Shown here one piece after another: positions 8,221 to 16,324 of a DNA stretch of 54,138 nt. Source of the DNA: Candidatus Omnitrophota bacterium (GTDB lineage Bacteria > Omnitrophota > Gorgyraeia > B26-G9); NCBI GenBank assembly GCA_018817165.1, contig JAHITY010000128.1, positions 69,161 through 123,298 on the forward strand. The letters are read 5' to 3'. A program made the position numbers and the translations under genes. The notes under the pieces are model-generated. The model made no database searches and was not told where the DNA came from. It saw nothing but the letters and a program-made list of their open reading frames with translations. Positions within the stretch are counted from its first letter, which is position 1. Each line of letters starts with the position of its first letter.

Positions 8221-10308
8221 ATGGAAGAGTTAAAACTAAACGGAGAAATTTTTCCTAAAGGTCTTTTAAAACTCATGTACTTGGATGATAATGAGCAAGA
8301 TCTGGAAATTATGCGGCGCTGCTTGCGTAATGAGAAAAAAATCGTTTTAGAATGCGTGCGGACCATTGATCAATTCAATGCCCAGATGGAAAAAGCTCGA
8401 TATAACTGCCTGATCATGGATTACCGTATTCCAGATACTAATATATTTGATATGGTTTTTAAGCTTTTTGAAGCTCAGCCGAGGCGTCCGATAATAATCG
8501 TCTCCGGAGTTCTGGATAAAAAATTAAGCACGGCTTTCCAGGATTTCCCTTTTCTCAGATTTATCCCCAAAGAAAAGTTGAATCGCGAGCTGTTGGAAAA
8601 AGTAATCATTGAATTAGTGCACGCGGCGCAGATCAAGAAAGAAGATTCCGCTCAAGAGGGTGGTGCCTTAGGTTATGAAAATAAGTTTTTAAAGCAGGAA
8701 TTTTATATTGATGTTATTGAAACCATGGATGAAGGGCTTGTAACCGTCGATTCCTTGGGGGCGATTATTTTCGTTAATAATACTCTTTTATCGCTGCTCA
8801 ACTATCGCCATCAGGATCTACTGGGGCAAAATGTCTGCATGCTTATTGCGGGTAATCAGATAAAATATTTCTCCGCGCAGCTGGAGAGTATTCTTTGCTC
8901 GAAGAAAAAAATCACCTTTGAACTCGCCTGCCAGCGGAAAGATAAAACCACTCTGCCGGTTCTGCTCAATGGGGTCCAGATGCATAATCAAAATAATGAA
9001 ATCATCGGGGCTTTTTTTACCATGACAGATATGAGTGAGATAAAGTATAAAGAGCTGCAATTAAGGGAAACGAACAGTATGCTTGAAAAACAGGCCAGTA
9101 CCGACGGCCTGACTGGACTTTTAAATCACCGCTCTTTGCACGAATGCCTTGAACTTGAATTCGCACGGGCAAAAGGGGAAAACAAACCGCTGCTACTGAT
9201 GATGATTGATTTGGATTATTTTAAAATAATCAATCATAGTCTTGGACATAATTTCGGCGATTTCATGTTAAAAAAGATCGGGCAGATTATACAGGAGGAA
9301 ATTCATCCTCAGGATATTCTGGGCAGGCATGAAGCGGATGAATTTACGATTCTGCTGGTTGATAGTAATTACGCAAAGGGAATGCTTGTGGCTAACAGTT
9401 TAAGGCAAAAAATCGCTGAATATATTTTTCAGCAAGACAGTCTTTCCGGAAGGGTAACCATAAGCATCGGCTTGGCAAGTTCGGTTCGCGATAAACCCCG
9501 GTCCGCTCAAGAATTGTTAAATTTTGGCGATAGGGCAGTTTCTCAGGCTAAGGCCAAAGGACGAAATACTGTTGTCGCGTATAATGAGGTTGCGGATAAA
9601 GACCTGGATAATATTCTGGAAAAACAGATCGATCAGATAAATATCATTGAAGAGCAGCTGGTAACTTTAGCTGATTCGAGCAAGAAATTGTATATGGAAT
9701 CAGCCCGGGCTTTGATCGCGGCTTTGGAGGCAAAGGATCCTTATACTAAAGCTCACTCAGTGGATGTGGCGAATTTCGCTTCTCAAATCGCGACAGAGCT
9801 GGGTTTGTCCGCGGAGCAAATAGATCTGATCTCAGATGCGGCGCAGCTGCATGATATCGGGAAGATAGGCATCCCGGAAAGTATTCTGCTTAAGCCGTCC
9901 AGCCTGACCGCGGAAGAATATGAAGTTGTAAAAAGGCATCCGCTGATCAGTATTCAGATTTTGAAAAGAATTAAATATATGGAATCTGAATTGCCGATTA
10001 TCCAGTGTCATCATGAACGTCCAGATGGCAAGGGTTATCCGGCCGGCTTGCTCTTGGGGGACATCCCTCTAGGGGCGCAGATTATTGCTGTTGCCGATTC
10101 ATATGATGCGATGATATCTTTACGGCCTTACCGGAATGCTTTAAGCGTAGAGGATGCGGTAAAAGAATTAATAAAGAATTCAGGGACACAATTTAATTCA
10201 AAAGTCGTATTAGCTTTTTTAAAAGTAATTTTAAGGAATACGGCGGATAACAATAAAGATTGGCTAAACGGCTCTATTGATAACTTTCGGCAGAAGTTTA
10301 AACTTTAG
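8221..10308 (+). CDS. REC-PAS-GGDEF-HD-GYP protein with a degenerate GGDEF
   Basis: A 695-residue cytoplasmic signalling protein. A receiver-like domain (residues ~15-130; YLDDNEQD, D67 in IMDYRIP) is followed by a PAS domain (~160-275), a GGDEF domain (~290-455) and an HD-GYP domain (~490-670). The GGDEF signature reads GRHEADEF, with E371-A372 in place of the two glycines of the active-site loop, so diguanylate cyclase activity is unlikely. The substrate-facing segment DLDYFKIINHSLGHNFGD is otherwise well kept. The HD-GYP domain looks intact: LHDIGKIGIPE (H544, D545) and HHERPDGKGYP. The prediction is a c-di-GMP phosphodiesterase with a regulatory pseudo-GGDEF. It follows the response-regulator gene by 29 bp and probably belongs to the same transcript. 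Confidence 0.88.
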   Translation: MEELKLNGEIFPKGLLKLMYLDDNEQDLEIMRRCLRNEKKIVLECVRTIDQFNAQMEKARYNCLIMDYRIPDTNIFDMVFKLFEAQPRRPIIIVSGVLDKKLSTAFQDFPFLRFIPKEKLNRELLEKVIIELVHAAQIKKEDSAQEGGALGYENKFLKQEFYIDVIETMDEGLVTVDSLGAIIFVNNTLLSLLNYRHQDLLGQNVCMLIAGNQIKYFSAQLESILCSKKKITFELACQRKDKTTLPVLLNGVQMHNQNNEIIGAFFTMTDMSEIKYKELQLRETNSMLEKQASTDGLTGLLNHRSLHECLELEFARAKGENKPLLLMMIDLDYFKIINHSLGHNFGDFMLKKIGQIIQEEIHPQDILGRHEADEFTILLVDSNYAKGMLVANSLRQKIAEYIFQQDSLSGRVTISIGLASSVRDKPRSAQELLNFGDRAVSQAKAKGRNTVVAYNEVADKDLDNILEKQIDQINIIEEQLVTLADSSKKLYMESARALIAALEAKDPYTKAHSVDVANFASQIATELGLSAEQIDLISDAAQLHDIGKIGIPESILLKPSSLTAEEYEVVKRHPLISIQILKRIKYMESELPIIQCHHERPDGKGYPAGLLLGDIPLGAQIIAVADSYDAMISLRPYRNALSVEDAVKELIKNSGTQFNSKVVLAFLKVILRNTADNNKDWLNGSIDNFRQKFKL

Positions 10309-10393
10309 CGGTTTGGGTTTGGCAATAGCTGGAGTATTCATTCAGCCCTAGGCGCAACGCACTAATTCAAAAACAGCTAACGGTGATGAGATT

Positions 10394-10615
10394 ATGGCAG
10401 TGAAGCGATTTAATTTTAATGGGCAGGTTTGTCCGTTCCCGGTAATTAACTCGATTAAGCAGTTTAAACAGCTTTTGCCCGGCGATACTTTGGAAATTAC
10501 TACTGATGATCCTTTGGCGATGAAAAGTATTCCAGAAGAGCTGGCGGAGTCTGGAGTGGATATTGTGGTGGAAAAGCGGGATTTTGATTGGTTGATTATT
10601 ATTAACAGGAAGTAA
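10394..10615 (+). CDS. TusA/SirA-like sulfur-carrier protein
   Basis: A 73-residue member of the TusA family. The signature is FNGQVCPFPVINSIKQF, with the persulfide-carrying Cys at residue 13 in CPFP; a two-layer alpha/beta fold follows. TusA relatives relay sulfane sulfur for tRNA thiolation or feed YeeE/YedE transporters. Two YeeE/YedE-type membrane proteins follow directly, so a role in thiosulfate or sulfane-sulfur uptake is more likely than the tRNA pathway. The gene is separated from the upstream c-di-GMP protein by 85 bases with no clear terminator. Confidence 0.85.
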   Translation: MAVKRFNFNGQVCPFPVINSIKQFKQLLPGDTLEITTDDPLAMKSIPEELAESGVDIVVEKRDFDWLIIINRK

Positions 10616-10636
10616 ACGAAGAGAAGGGGGAATATT

Positions 10637-11056
10637 ATGCGTAAGTTTTTTTCGACTTACTGGATAATGGCCTTTGGGTTTGCGGTACTTAATGTCTTTA
10701 TGTACATGAGTATTAAAAAATTCTGGATCGGGGGTAGCAGTTTTTTACCAATGATTGGCGTAATGGGAGATAACAATAAGTTTTTATTCGCTTTTGTGGT
10801 TAATCTGGGGGTTATCTTGGGTTCATTTATCGGGGCTAAATCATTTGGGGAATTTAAACTGCGGATGCCGGCCGGAAAAGATTTGTGGAAAGCTGTTTTA
10901 GGCGGGGCATTGATCGGGGTAGGGGTAACCCTTGCTCCCGGAACCTGTACCACATCATTTGTAACCGGAATTCCAATGTTAAGCGTTTCTTCGTTTCTTT
11001 CCGCTGCTGGGATTTTTGTCGGAGTGTTTACCGTATACAACTGGATGACAAATTAA
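10637..11056 (+). CDS. YeeE/YedE-family transporter, first half-size subunit
   Basis: A 139-residue membrane protein with about four hydrophobic segments (residues ~8-26, ~50-67, ~85-105, ~115-137). The motif GVTLAPGTCTTSFVTG holds the conserved Cys used for thiosulfate or sulfane-sulfur relay in the sulphur-transport family (PF04143). Full-length YeeE/TsuA has roughly twice this size, so this looks like one half of a split transporter; the next gene supplies the other. An AGAAGGGGG site precedes the ATG. It is part of a tight three-gene cassette with the TusA-like gene. Sulfur-compound transport is inferred from family and context; the precise substrate is unknown. Confidence 0.8.
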   Translation: MRKFFSTYWIMAFGFAVLNVFMYMSIKKFWIGGSSFLPMIGVMGDNNKFLFAFVVNLGVILGSFIGAKSFGEFKLRMPAGKDLWKAVLGGALIGVGVTLAPGTCTTSFVTGIPMLSVSSFLSAAGIFVGVFTVYNWMTN

Positions 11057-11076
11057 AAAGGAAGTAGAGGTGAATT

Positions 11077-11577
11077 ATGTTGCTGATTGGTTTGTTGTTT
11101 GGAATTGGATTCGGATTTTTCGTCCAAAGGGCTGGGCTTTGTTTTTCTCAGGGATTTGCTTCATTAATCATGGGAAAAGGTAAACGGATTTTAACCATCT
11201 GGTTTATAATATTGATCGTAACTTCGATTGGATTTCTTTTACTGGGCTTGAAGCCTATCGGACAGATCCGAGGCGCGGGATTTTTCAATATTCTTTCCGG
11301 AATCATCTTTGGCGCGGGTATTGCCTTAAGCGGCGGATGTGTCCTGGGAACGCTAAGGCAACTCGGAGAAGGAAATCTTTTTTATCTTATTGTCTGGATA
11401 TCTTTTATCCCCGGGATGTGGCTAGTGGTTAAAGTCTTGGACCCAATGCTTTTGAAGAATTATAATGTTCAAAATATACTGATTCCGCAACTCCTTTCAA
11501 TCCCGGCGGGTTATGTCACAGGGACGATTTGTGTTATAGCGCTGTTCGGGTTGCTGATTGTTAATAAGAAGAAATAA
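11077..11577 (+). CDS. YeeE/YedE-family transporter, second half-size subunit
   Basis: A 166-residue membrane protein with four to five hydrophobic helices. It contains two hallmark Cys motifs of the family: FFVQRAGLCFSQ near residue 22 and ALSGGCVLGTLRQLGEG near residue 90. In thiosulfate transporters such Cys residues line the path and contact the sulfur substrate. A GGAAGTAGAGG site precedes the ATG, and the gene starts 20 bp after the first half-transporter. The pair probably forms a heteromeric channel that hands sulfur to the TusA-like carrier. Confidence 0.85.
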   Translation: MLLIGLLFGIGFGFFVQRAGLCFSQGFASLIMGKGKRILTIWFIILIVTSIGFLLLGLKPIGQIRGAGFFNILSGIIFGAGIALSGGCVLGTLRQLGEGNLFYLIVWISFIPGMWLVVKVLDPMLLKNYNVQNILIPQLLSIPAGYVTGTICVIALFGLLIVNKKK

Positions 11578-11641
11578 AACAGGTTGTGCCCCTTGCGGGA
11601 CAGAGCTTGTATAATTTAAAAACTTACTCCTTGAGGTTAAG

Positions 11642-13285
11642 ATGGAAAAAATAGAAAATAAAAAAGCGAAAATCCTTTACGTGGATGACAGTGAAACTGA
11701 TCGCGAAATATTCAAACGGATTTTAACTGAAGATCATTTCGAAGTATTGCTGGCTTCCGACGGGGCAGAATGTGTCAGTATGGTTTATCAGTACAGCCCG
11801 GATTGTATTATCATGGACTGCAATATGCCGGTTATGGATGGGTTAACGGCCTGTGCTCAATTGAAAAACTCTGACCAGACAAAGTATATCCCGATTGTTC
11901 TGGTAACGGGATATGATAGCGAAAAAGCGATTTTAAAAGGCCTGCAAGCAGGAGCGGATGATTTTATGGGGAAGCCGGTTAATCACGAGATTATCTTGGC
12001 AAAGATCAACGCGATGCTTAGAGCGAAACATCTACAGGATGAACTCAAGGCAATGATAGTTCGTGACAGCCTGACAAATTTGTTTAACTATAATTATTTT
12101 CTGGAAGTTTGCAAACAGGAATTTGTCCGAAGCAGGCGCTATAATACCCATTTGAGTTGTTTGATGCTTGATGTTGATTTTTTTAAAATGATAAATGATG
12201 GGCATGGCCACGCTTTTGGAGATATAGTTATAAAACAGGTAGCGCTTCTGCTTAAAAAATGCTGCCGGATCTGTGATATAATTGCCCGCTATGGCGGGGA
12301 TGAATTTATAATTCTTCTTCCAAATACCGGTTATAAGGGGGCGGTTAATGCCGCTGAGCGGATACAGGAAATGGTTAGGAAAACCGAGGTCAAAGATAAA
12401 GCCAAAAATATAATGGTTAAATTTTCCATAAGCGGCGGGATATCTTCAGTCCTGGAAGATAATATAACCAGTGCTGAAGAGATGGTTGTATCAGCTGATA
12501 AAGGCTTGTACGCGGCTAAGGACGCAGGCAGAAAAACGGTCACGCTTTATAAGGATATCTGTTTAAGCCAGTTAGTAGTAGCGGAAATGGAGAAGATCAA
12601 AGATTTTCAGATAATCGGGGCTAAACTACAGGAAATAGCCAAGCAATCAAAGGATTATTATTTTAAAAATATAAAAGCACTCCTCCAAGACCTGGAGAAA
12701 GAGCATGAATTATTTGTCGGCCATTCACTGAGAGTTGCTGCGATAGCAACAGCCATAGCCAGGGAATTGAAATTGGGTAAATATGAAGAAGAAATTATTG
12801 AGCATGCGGGTTTGCTTCATGACTTAGGTATGTTGGGAATTAAAGATGAAGTGCGGCTGAAAAAACATCCGCTTAACGATCAAGACTGGGTTGAAATAAA
12901 AAAACATCCGCTTATTGCTATGCAGCTGCTTAGGCCGATAAAATATGTCGACGAAGAATTAAAAATCATATTGTATCACCATGAGCGCTTTGATGGAGGC
13001 GGCTACCCGGTGGGGATGAAAGGGGAAAGCATCCCAATCGGGGCACGGATTATAAGTGTGGCTTGTTCGGTGGAGGCGATGCACTCTGGGCGTCATTACC
13101 AGAAGCTCAAAAACAGTGCTGAAATCTTTGATGAGTTTATAAAAATGGCCGGTTTGCAGTTTGACCCTAGCGTTGTCATGGCCTTATTCAGAGTCCTCAA
13201 AGATAATCCATCGCTTTTAGCAGGATTAAAAATAGAAGAAGATTTTTTAAAGGAATTGAAAGATAGGTTTAAAACAGAGATTTAA
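11642..13285 (+). CDS. REC-GGDEF-HD-GYP protein with intact GGDEF and altered HD-GYP
   Basis: A 547-residue cytoplasmic protein. The receiver spans residues ~10-125 (YVDDSETD, D59 in IMDCNMP, K in FMGKPV). The GGDEF domain spans ~135-300, with an intact signature RYGGDEFIILLP (G218-F222) and substrate loop DVDFFKMINDGHGHAFGD. An HD-GYP domain spans ~345-515. The HD-GYP core reads LHDLGMLGIKDE (H393, D394), where the usual Lys after HDxG is Met397; HHERFDGGGYP is kept. The prediction is a phosphorylation-controlled diguanylate cyclase with a doubtful phosphodiesterase half. It has no PAS domain, unlike the protein at 8221-10308. A -10-like TATAAT at 11610 suggests it may have its own promoter. 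The two proteins carry opposite lesions in the same pair of domains. Confidence 0.88.
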   Translation: MEKIENKKAKILYVDDSETDREIFKRILTEDHFEVLLASDGAECVSMVYQYSPDCIIMDCNMPVMDGLTACAQLKNSDQTKYIPIVLVTGYDSEKAILKGLQAGADDFMGKPVNHEIILAKINAMLRAKHLQDELKAMIVRDSLTNLFNYNYFLEVCKQEFVRSRRYNTHLSCLMLDVDFFKMINDGHGHAFGDIVIKQVALLLKKCCRICDIIARYGGDEFIILLPNTGYKGAVNAAERIQEMVRKTEVKDKAKNIMVKFSISGGISSVLEDNITSAEEMVVSADKGLYAAKDAGRKTVTLYKDICLSQLVVAEMEKIKDFQIIGAKLQEIAKQSKDYYFKNIKALLQDLEKEHELFVGHSLRVAAIATAIARELKLGKYEEEIIEHAGLLHDLGMLGIKDEVRLKKHPLNDQDWVEIKKHPLIAMQLLRPIKYVDEELKIILYHHERFDGGGYPVGMKGESIPIGARIISVACSVEAMHSGRHYQKLKNSAEIFDEFIKMAGLQFDPSVVMALFRVLKDNPSLLAGLKIEEDFLKELKDRFKTEI

Positions 13286-13346
13286 GCCAATATTGGATAA
13301 CTTAATGCAATCTCAATACTTAGGAATTTAAAAAGGGAGTGAGAGT

Positions 13347-14393
13347 ATGTCTATTCGCCCAAAAAATTTAAAAAAATATGAAACTGGACAAAAAGGGATA
13401 GATGCTCTAATTAATAAACTTGCTAAGCAGTCTAGTTTACCGGAAACAGAACATCTGCTGCAACAGCTATTAACTACAGTAGCTAAATTTGGCCAAGAGT
13501 CGAATGATTTAGCTGATTTAAAGATGGTAAATAATACGCTTAAAGAATTGCGGTATTCTTTTAAAATTTTTGCTCCGTATAGAAATATTAAGAAAGTGAT
13601 AATATTTGGCTCAGCCAGATCAAAAAAGAGTTCAGCCGAATACAAACTAGCGGAAAAGCTTGCCAGAAAAATAACTAAAAAAGGCTATATGGTTGTAACC
13701 GGAGGCGGCCCGGGTATAATGGAAGCCGGTAATAAAGGAGCTTTGTCAGGGATGGAGTTTGCTTTGAATATCCGCTTGCCTTTTGAACAATCCGCTAATC
13801 CTTATATTGATGAAAAAGATAAAATAATTAATTTCAAGTATTTTTTTACCCGCAAATTGATGTTCGTTAAAGAAACAGATGCTACCGTGCTTTTTCCCGG
13901 CGGGTTTGGAACTCTTGACGAAGGCTTTGAAATGCTTACTTTGATCCAAACCGGCAAAGCCAAACCGCGTCCGATAATACTTATGGAACCCAAAGGTTTT
14001 TCTTATTGGACTCAATGGATGCGTTTTGTTAAACAGCAGTTAGTTGGGAAAAAATTCATTAATAAGGACGATTTAAGCCTTTTTCGGATTGCGAATAGCG
14101 TGGATCAGGCGGTAGAATTTATCGATAATTTTTATAAAATATATCATTCTATTCGTTATATTGGGTCTGATACAATATTGCGCTTAAATAAAGAAATCTC
14201 AGACAAAAAAATAAAACTGCTGAATAAAAATTTTAAAGACATCTTAAAACAGGGAACAATTCAGCGGACCGGACCCGCGGCCATTGAACTTGAATCAAAA
14301 GATTATATTGATTTGCCGCGCTTGAGTCTGCGCTTTAACAGGCATGATTTTTCAAGGTTAAGTCAATTGATCGACGCAATTAATCAGGACTGA
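13347..14393 (+). CDS. LOG-family (TIGR00730-type) Rossmann-fold protein
   Basis: A 348-residue protein of the lysine-decarboxylase-like/LOG family. The Rossmann core starts at FGSARSKKSSAEY and runs through VVTGGGPGIMEAGNKGA to the hallmark PGGFGTLDEGFE. Members with this motif are cytokinin-type phosphoribohydrolases that cleave nucleoside 5'-monophosphates. The N-terminal ~75 residues and the C-terminal ~100 residues go beyond the ~190-residue minimal LOG protein and match the longer bacterial subgroup of unknown substrate. A GGGAG site precedes the ATG. No metabolic partner is adjacent, so the substrate remains open. Confidence 0.85.
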   Translation: MSIRPKNLKKYETGQKGIDALINKLAKQSSLPETEHLLQQLLTTVAKFGQESNDLADLKMVNNTLKELRYSFKIFAPYRNIKKVIIFGSARSKKSSAEYKLAEKLARKITKKGYMVVTGGGPGIMEAGNKGALSGMEFALNIRLPFEQSANPYIDEKDKIINFKYFFTRKLMFVKETDATVLFPGGFGTLDEGFEMLTLIQTGKAKPRPIILMEPKGFSYWTQWMRFVKQQLVGKKFINKDDLSLFRIANSVDQAVEFIDNFYKIYHSIRYIGSDTILRLNKEISDKKIKLLNKNFKDILKQGTIQRTGPAAIELESKDYIDLPRLSLRFNRHDFSRLSQLIDAINQD

Positions 14394-14458
14394 TGCTTAC
14401 CCTGTTTTCAATATTAGAGTATAATTAAACTATAAATAGAACATAAAGGAGTTTAGGA

Positions 14459-15475
14459 TTGGAAAACTTGAAAATAAAAAAAGTGCTGATCTTCGGCCAC
14501 AGCAATATTGGCGATATCTGCTATGATATGGTCGTGGTCATTCCCTTAAAAAAAGCTTTTCCCAATGCTCGGATTAGTTTTATTACTTCGCCTAAAGGCG
14601 CTGATATCGGAAACTCGATTATGGGTATTGATCAGGTGATTATCTTTGATAAACATGGCAAGGATAAAGGGTTAATGGGCTATTTGCGGTTCATTGCCCG
14701 AGTGAGGGCGGAAAAATTTGATTTAGCGATTATTTTGCGAGATATCCAGATGCATTATTTTTTTGGTATCGGCAAATTATTAAAATATCGGAAAAGCGCG
14801 ATTGCGATAAAAGACGCGCATGTCGCGGAAAAATATCTTGAGTTTCTGGAAAAACAGGGGATAATCGCCGGTCCGGCTGAGTTTGAATTTAAATTTTCGG
14901 ACAATGATTCGCGGTATGTAGTTGATTTACTTAAAGATAATAGTGTAGATGCGAAAAGTTTAAAGGTGGGAATAATGCCTTTAGCGGCTTGGCCGCTTAA
15001 ATGCTGGCCAATTGAAAAGTGGAATAAGATAATTGAAAAATTAAATAGCGAGTTTAATGCTAAAGTTTTCTTATTTGGCAAAACCGGTAACAGCGATTGG
15101 GATAAACAGGTTGTTCCGAACATCGCTAAGCAAGTAATCTCAATTATTGATAAAAGCACTGTATCGCAATCAATGGCTTTGATAAAAAAAATGGATATTT
15201 TTATTGGTCCAGATAGCAGTTTTCTGCATTTTGCCAGCTGCATGGGCATTCAAACCATTGGATTGTACGGGGCAACTGACCCGAATTTTATTTATCCTTT
15301 ATTACATAAACAAAATATTATTTTTTCAAGCGCGGGTTTGAAATGCATGCCTTGTTATCCCGGCCCGAATGGTGGCAGCTGCCAGGCCCACGCGCCGGCT
15401 GAATGCATGAACGCAATATCTGTTGAGCAAGTATGGGAAAAGCTAAATAAAATATTAAATTCGCAGAAAAAATAA
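14459..15475 (+). CDS. Glycosyltransferase family 9 (heptosyltransferase-like)
   Basis: A 338-residue GT-B fold protein of family 9. The N-terminal domain has VLIFGHSNIGDICYDMVVVIPLKKAFP, matching the R/H-x-x-x-(I/L)GD pattern. The C-terminal donor-binding half shows PLAAWPLKCWPIEKW, DIFIGPDSSFLHFASCMGI and TIGLYGATDP. Enzymes of this group transfer heptose or a related sugar from ADP/UDP donors to inner lipopolysaccharide core on the cytoplasmic face. It starts with TTG, supported by AAAGGAG seven bases upstream. A Cys-rich tail (CMPCYPGP...CQ) is present, as in many family members. No other LPS gene is adjacent. Confidence 0.85.
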   Translation: MENLKIKKVLIFGHSNIGDICYDMVVVIPLKKAFPNARISFITSPKGADIGNSIMGIDQVIIFDKHGKDKGLMGYLRFIARVRAEKFDLAIILRDIQMHYFFGIGKLLKYRKSAIAIKDAHVAEKYLEFLEKQGIIAGPAEFEFKFSDNDSRYVVDLLKDNSVDAKSLKVGIMPLAAWPLKCWPIEKWNKIIEKLNSEFNAKVFLFGKTGNSDWDKQVVPNIAKQVISIIDKSTVSQSMALIKKMDIFIGPDSSFLHFASCMGIQTIGLYGATDPNFIYPLLHKQNIIFSSAGLKCMPCYPGPNGGSCQAHAPAECMNAISVEQVWEKLNKILNSQKK

Positions 15476-15514
15476 GCCGTTTTTAAATGAAAAGGTTGAA
15501 AATCAAGGGTATTT

Positions 15515-16324
15515 ATGATTAAAACAGCAGTATTGTTCATTACTGGTTTTTTATTTTTATTTTTCTATGCTCGCTATTTAGAAAATAAAAGCTTGTATTA
15601 TCCTGTTGCGCAGATCGAAGCCACACCCGCTGATCTTGGTTTAGAATATCAGGATGTATTTTTTAATACTCAGGATAAGGTAAGATTAAATGCCTGGATT
15701 ATTAAAGCGAAAAAGCCTAAAGCAACTATAATTTTCTGTCATGGTAATGGCGGCAATATCAGTCATCGTTTGGAAAAAATCGCTTGTTTAAATCAGCTTG
15801 ATTTGAATATTTTTCTGTTTGATTATCGCGGCTACGGCCAAAGCCAGGGCAAGCCCAGTGAAAACGGTTTGTATTTGGATATTCAGGCAGCTTATCGATT
15901 TGTTAAGGAGCAACAGCCAGGATTGCCGATTATCGTTTATGGAGAGTCATTAGGCGGAGCGATCGCGATTGATCTGGCAGCGCGAAGTGATATTGCGCTA
16001 GATGGTTTAATCGTTGAAGGCACTTTTAGCAATGTTCAAGATATGGCCAGAACATTTTATCCTTTTTTGCCGACTCTTTTTCTGAAAACTAAATTTGCTT
16101 CGCTTGATAAAATTTCCCGAGTAAAAGTTCCTAAACTGCATTTTCATTCACAGGATGATGATATCGTGCCGTTTACTTTAGGTCAGAAATTATTTAATTC
16201 TGCGAATAATCCGAAGAAATTTGTTATTCTCCAAGGGCAGCATAATAATTGTTTTTTTGTTTCTGAGGCTTTAGTGCGAAGCAGTTTATCAGAATTTATA
16301 GATTCTATTGCTTATCGATCTTAA
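15515..16324 (+). CDS. Membrane-anchored alpha/beta hydrolase
   Basis: A 269-residue protein with an N-terminal hydrophobic anchor (residues ~4-18) and an alpha/beta-hydrolase domain of the BEM46/ABHD13-like or S33-type group. The oxyanion region is FCHGNGGN, the nucleophile elbow is YGESLGG (S145), the acid is in HSQDDDIVPF and the catalytic His is in LQGQHNN. The likely activity is an esterase or acyl-peptide/lipid hydrolase facing the periplasm, depending on anchor orientation. The substrate is not predictable. The last 20 bases overlap the 3' end of the minus-strand nuclease gene, so the two units converge without a visible terminator between them. Confidence 0.82.
   Translation: MIKTAVLFITGFLFLFFYARYLENKSLYYPVAQIEATPADLGLEYQDVFFNTQDKVRLNAWIIKAKKPKATIIFCHGNGGNISHRLEKIACLNQLDLNIFLFDYRGYGQSQGKPSENGLYLDIQAAYRFVKEQQPGLPIIVYGESLGGAIAIDLAARSDIALDGLIVEGTFSNVQDMARTFYPFLPTLFLKTKFASLDKISRVKVPKLHFHSQDDDIVPFTLGQKLFNSANNPKKFVILQGQHNNCFFVSEALVRSSLSEFIDSIAYRS

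Noticed and set aside
10309-10393. Terminator between the first c-di-GMP gene and the TusA-like gene
   Set aside because: No stable stem followed by a T-run is present.
10657-11040. Minus-strand ORF within the YeeE half-transporter gene
   Set aside because: It is antisense to a gene with clear transmembrane and Cys motifs; no independent evidence.
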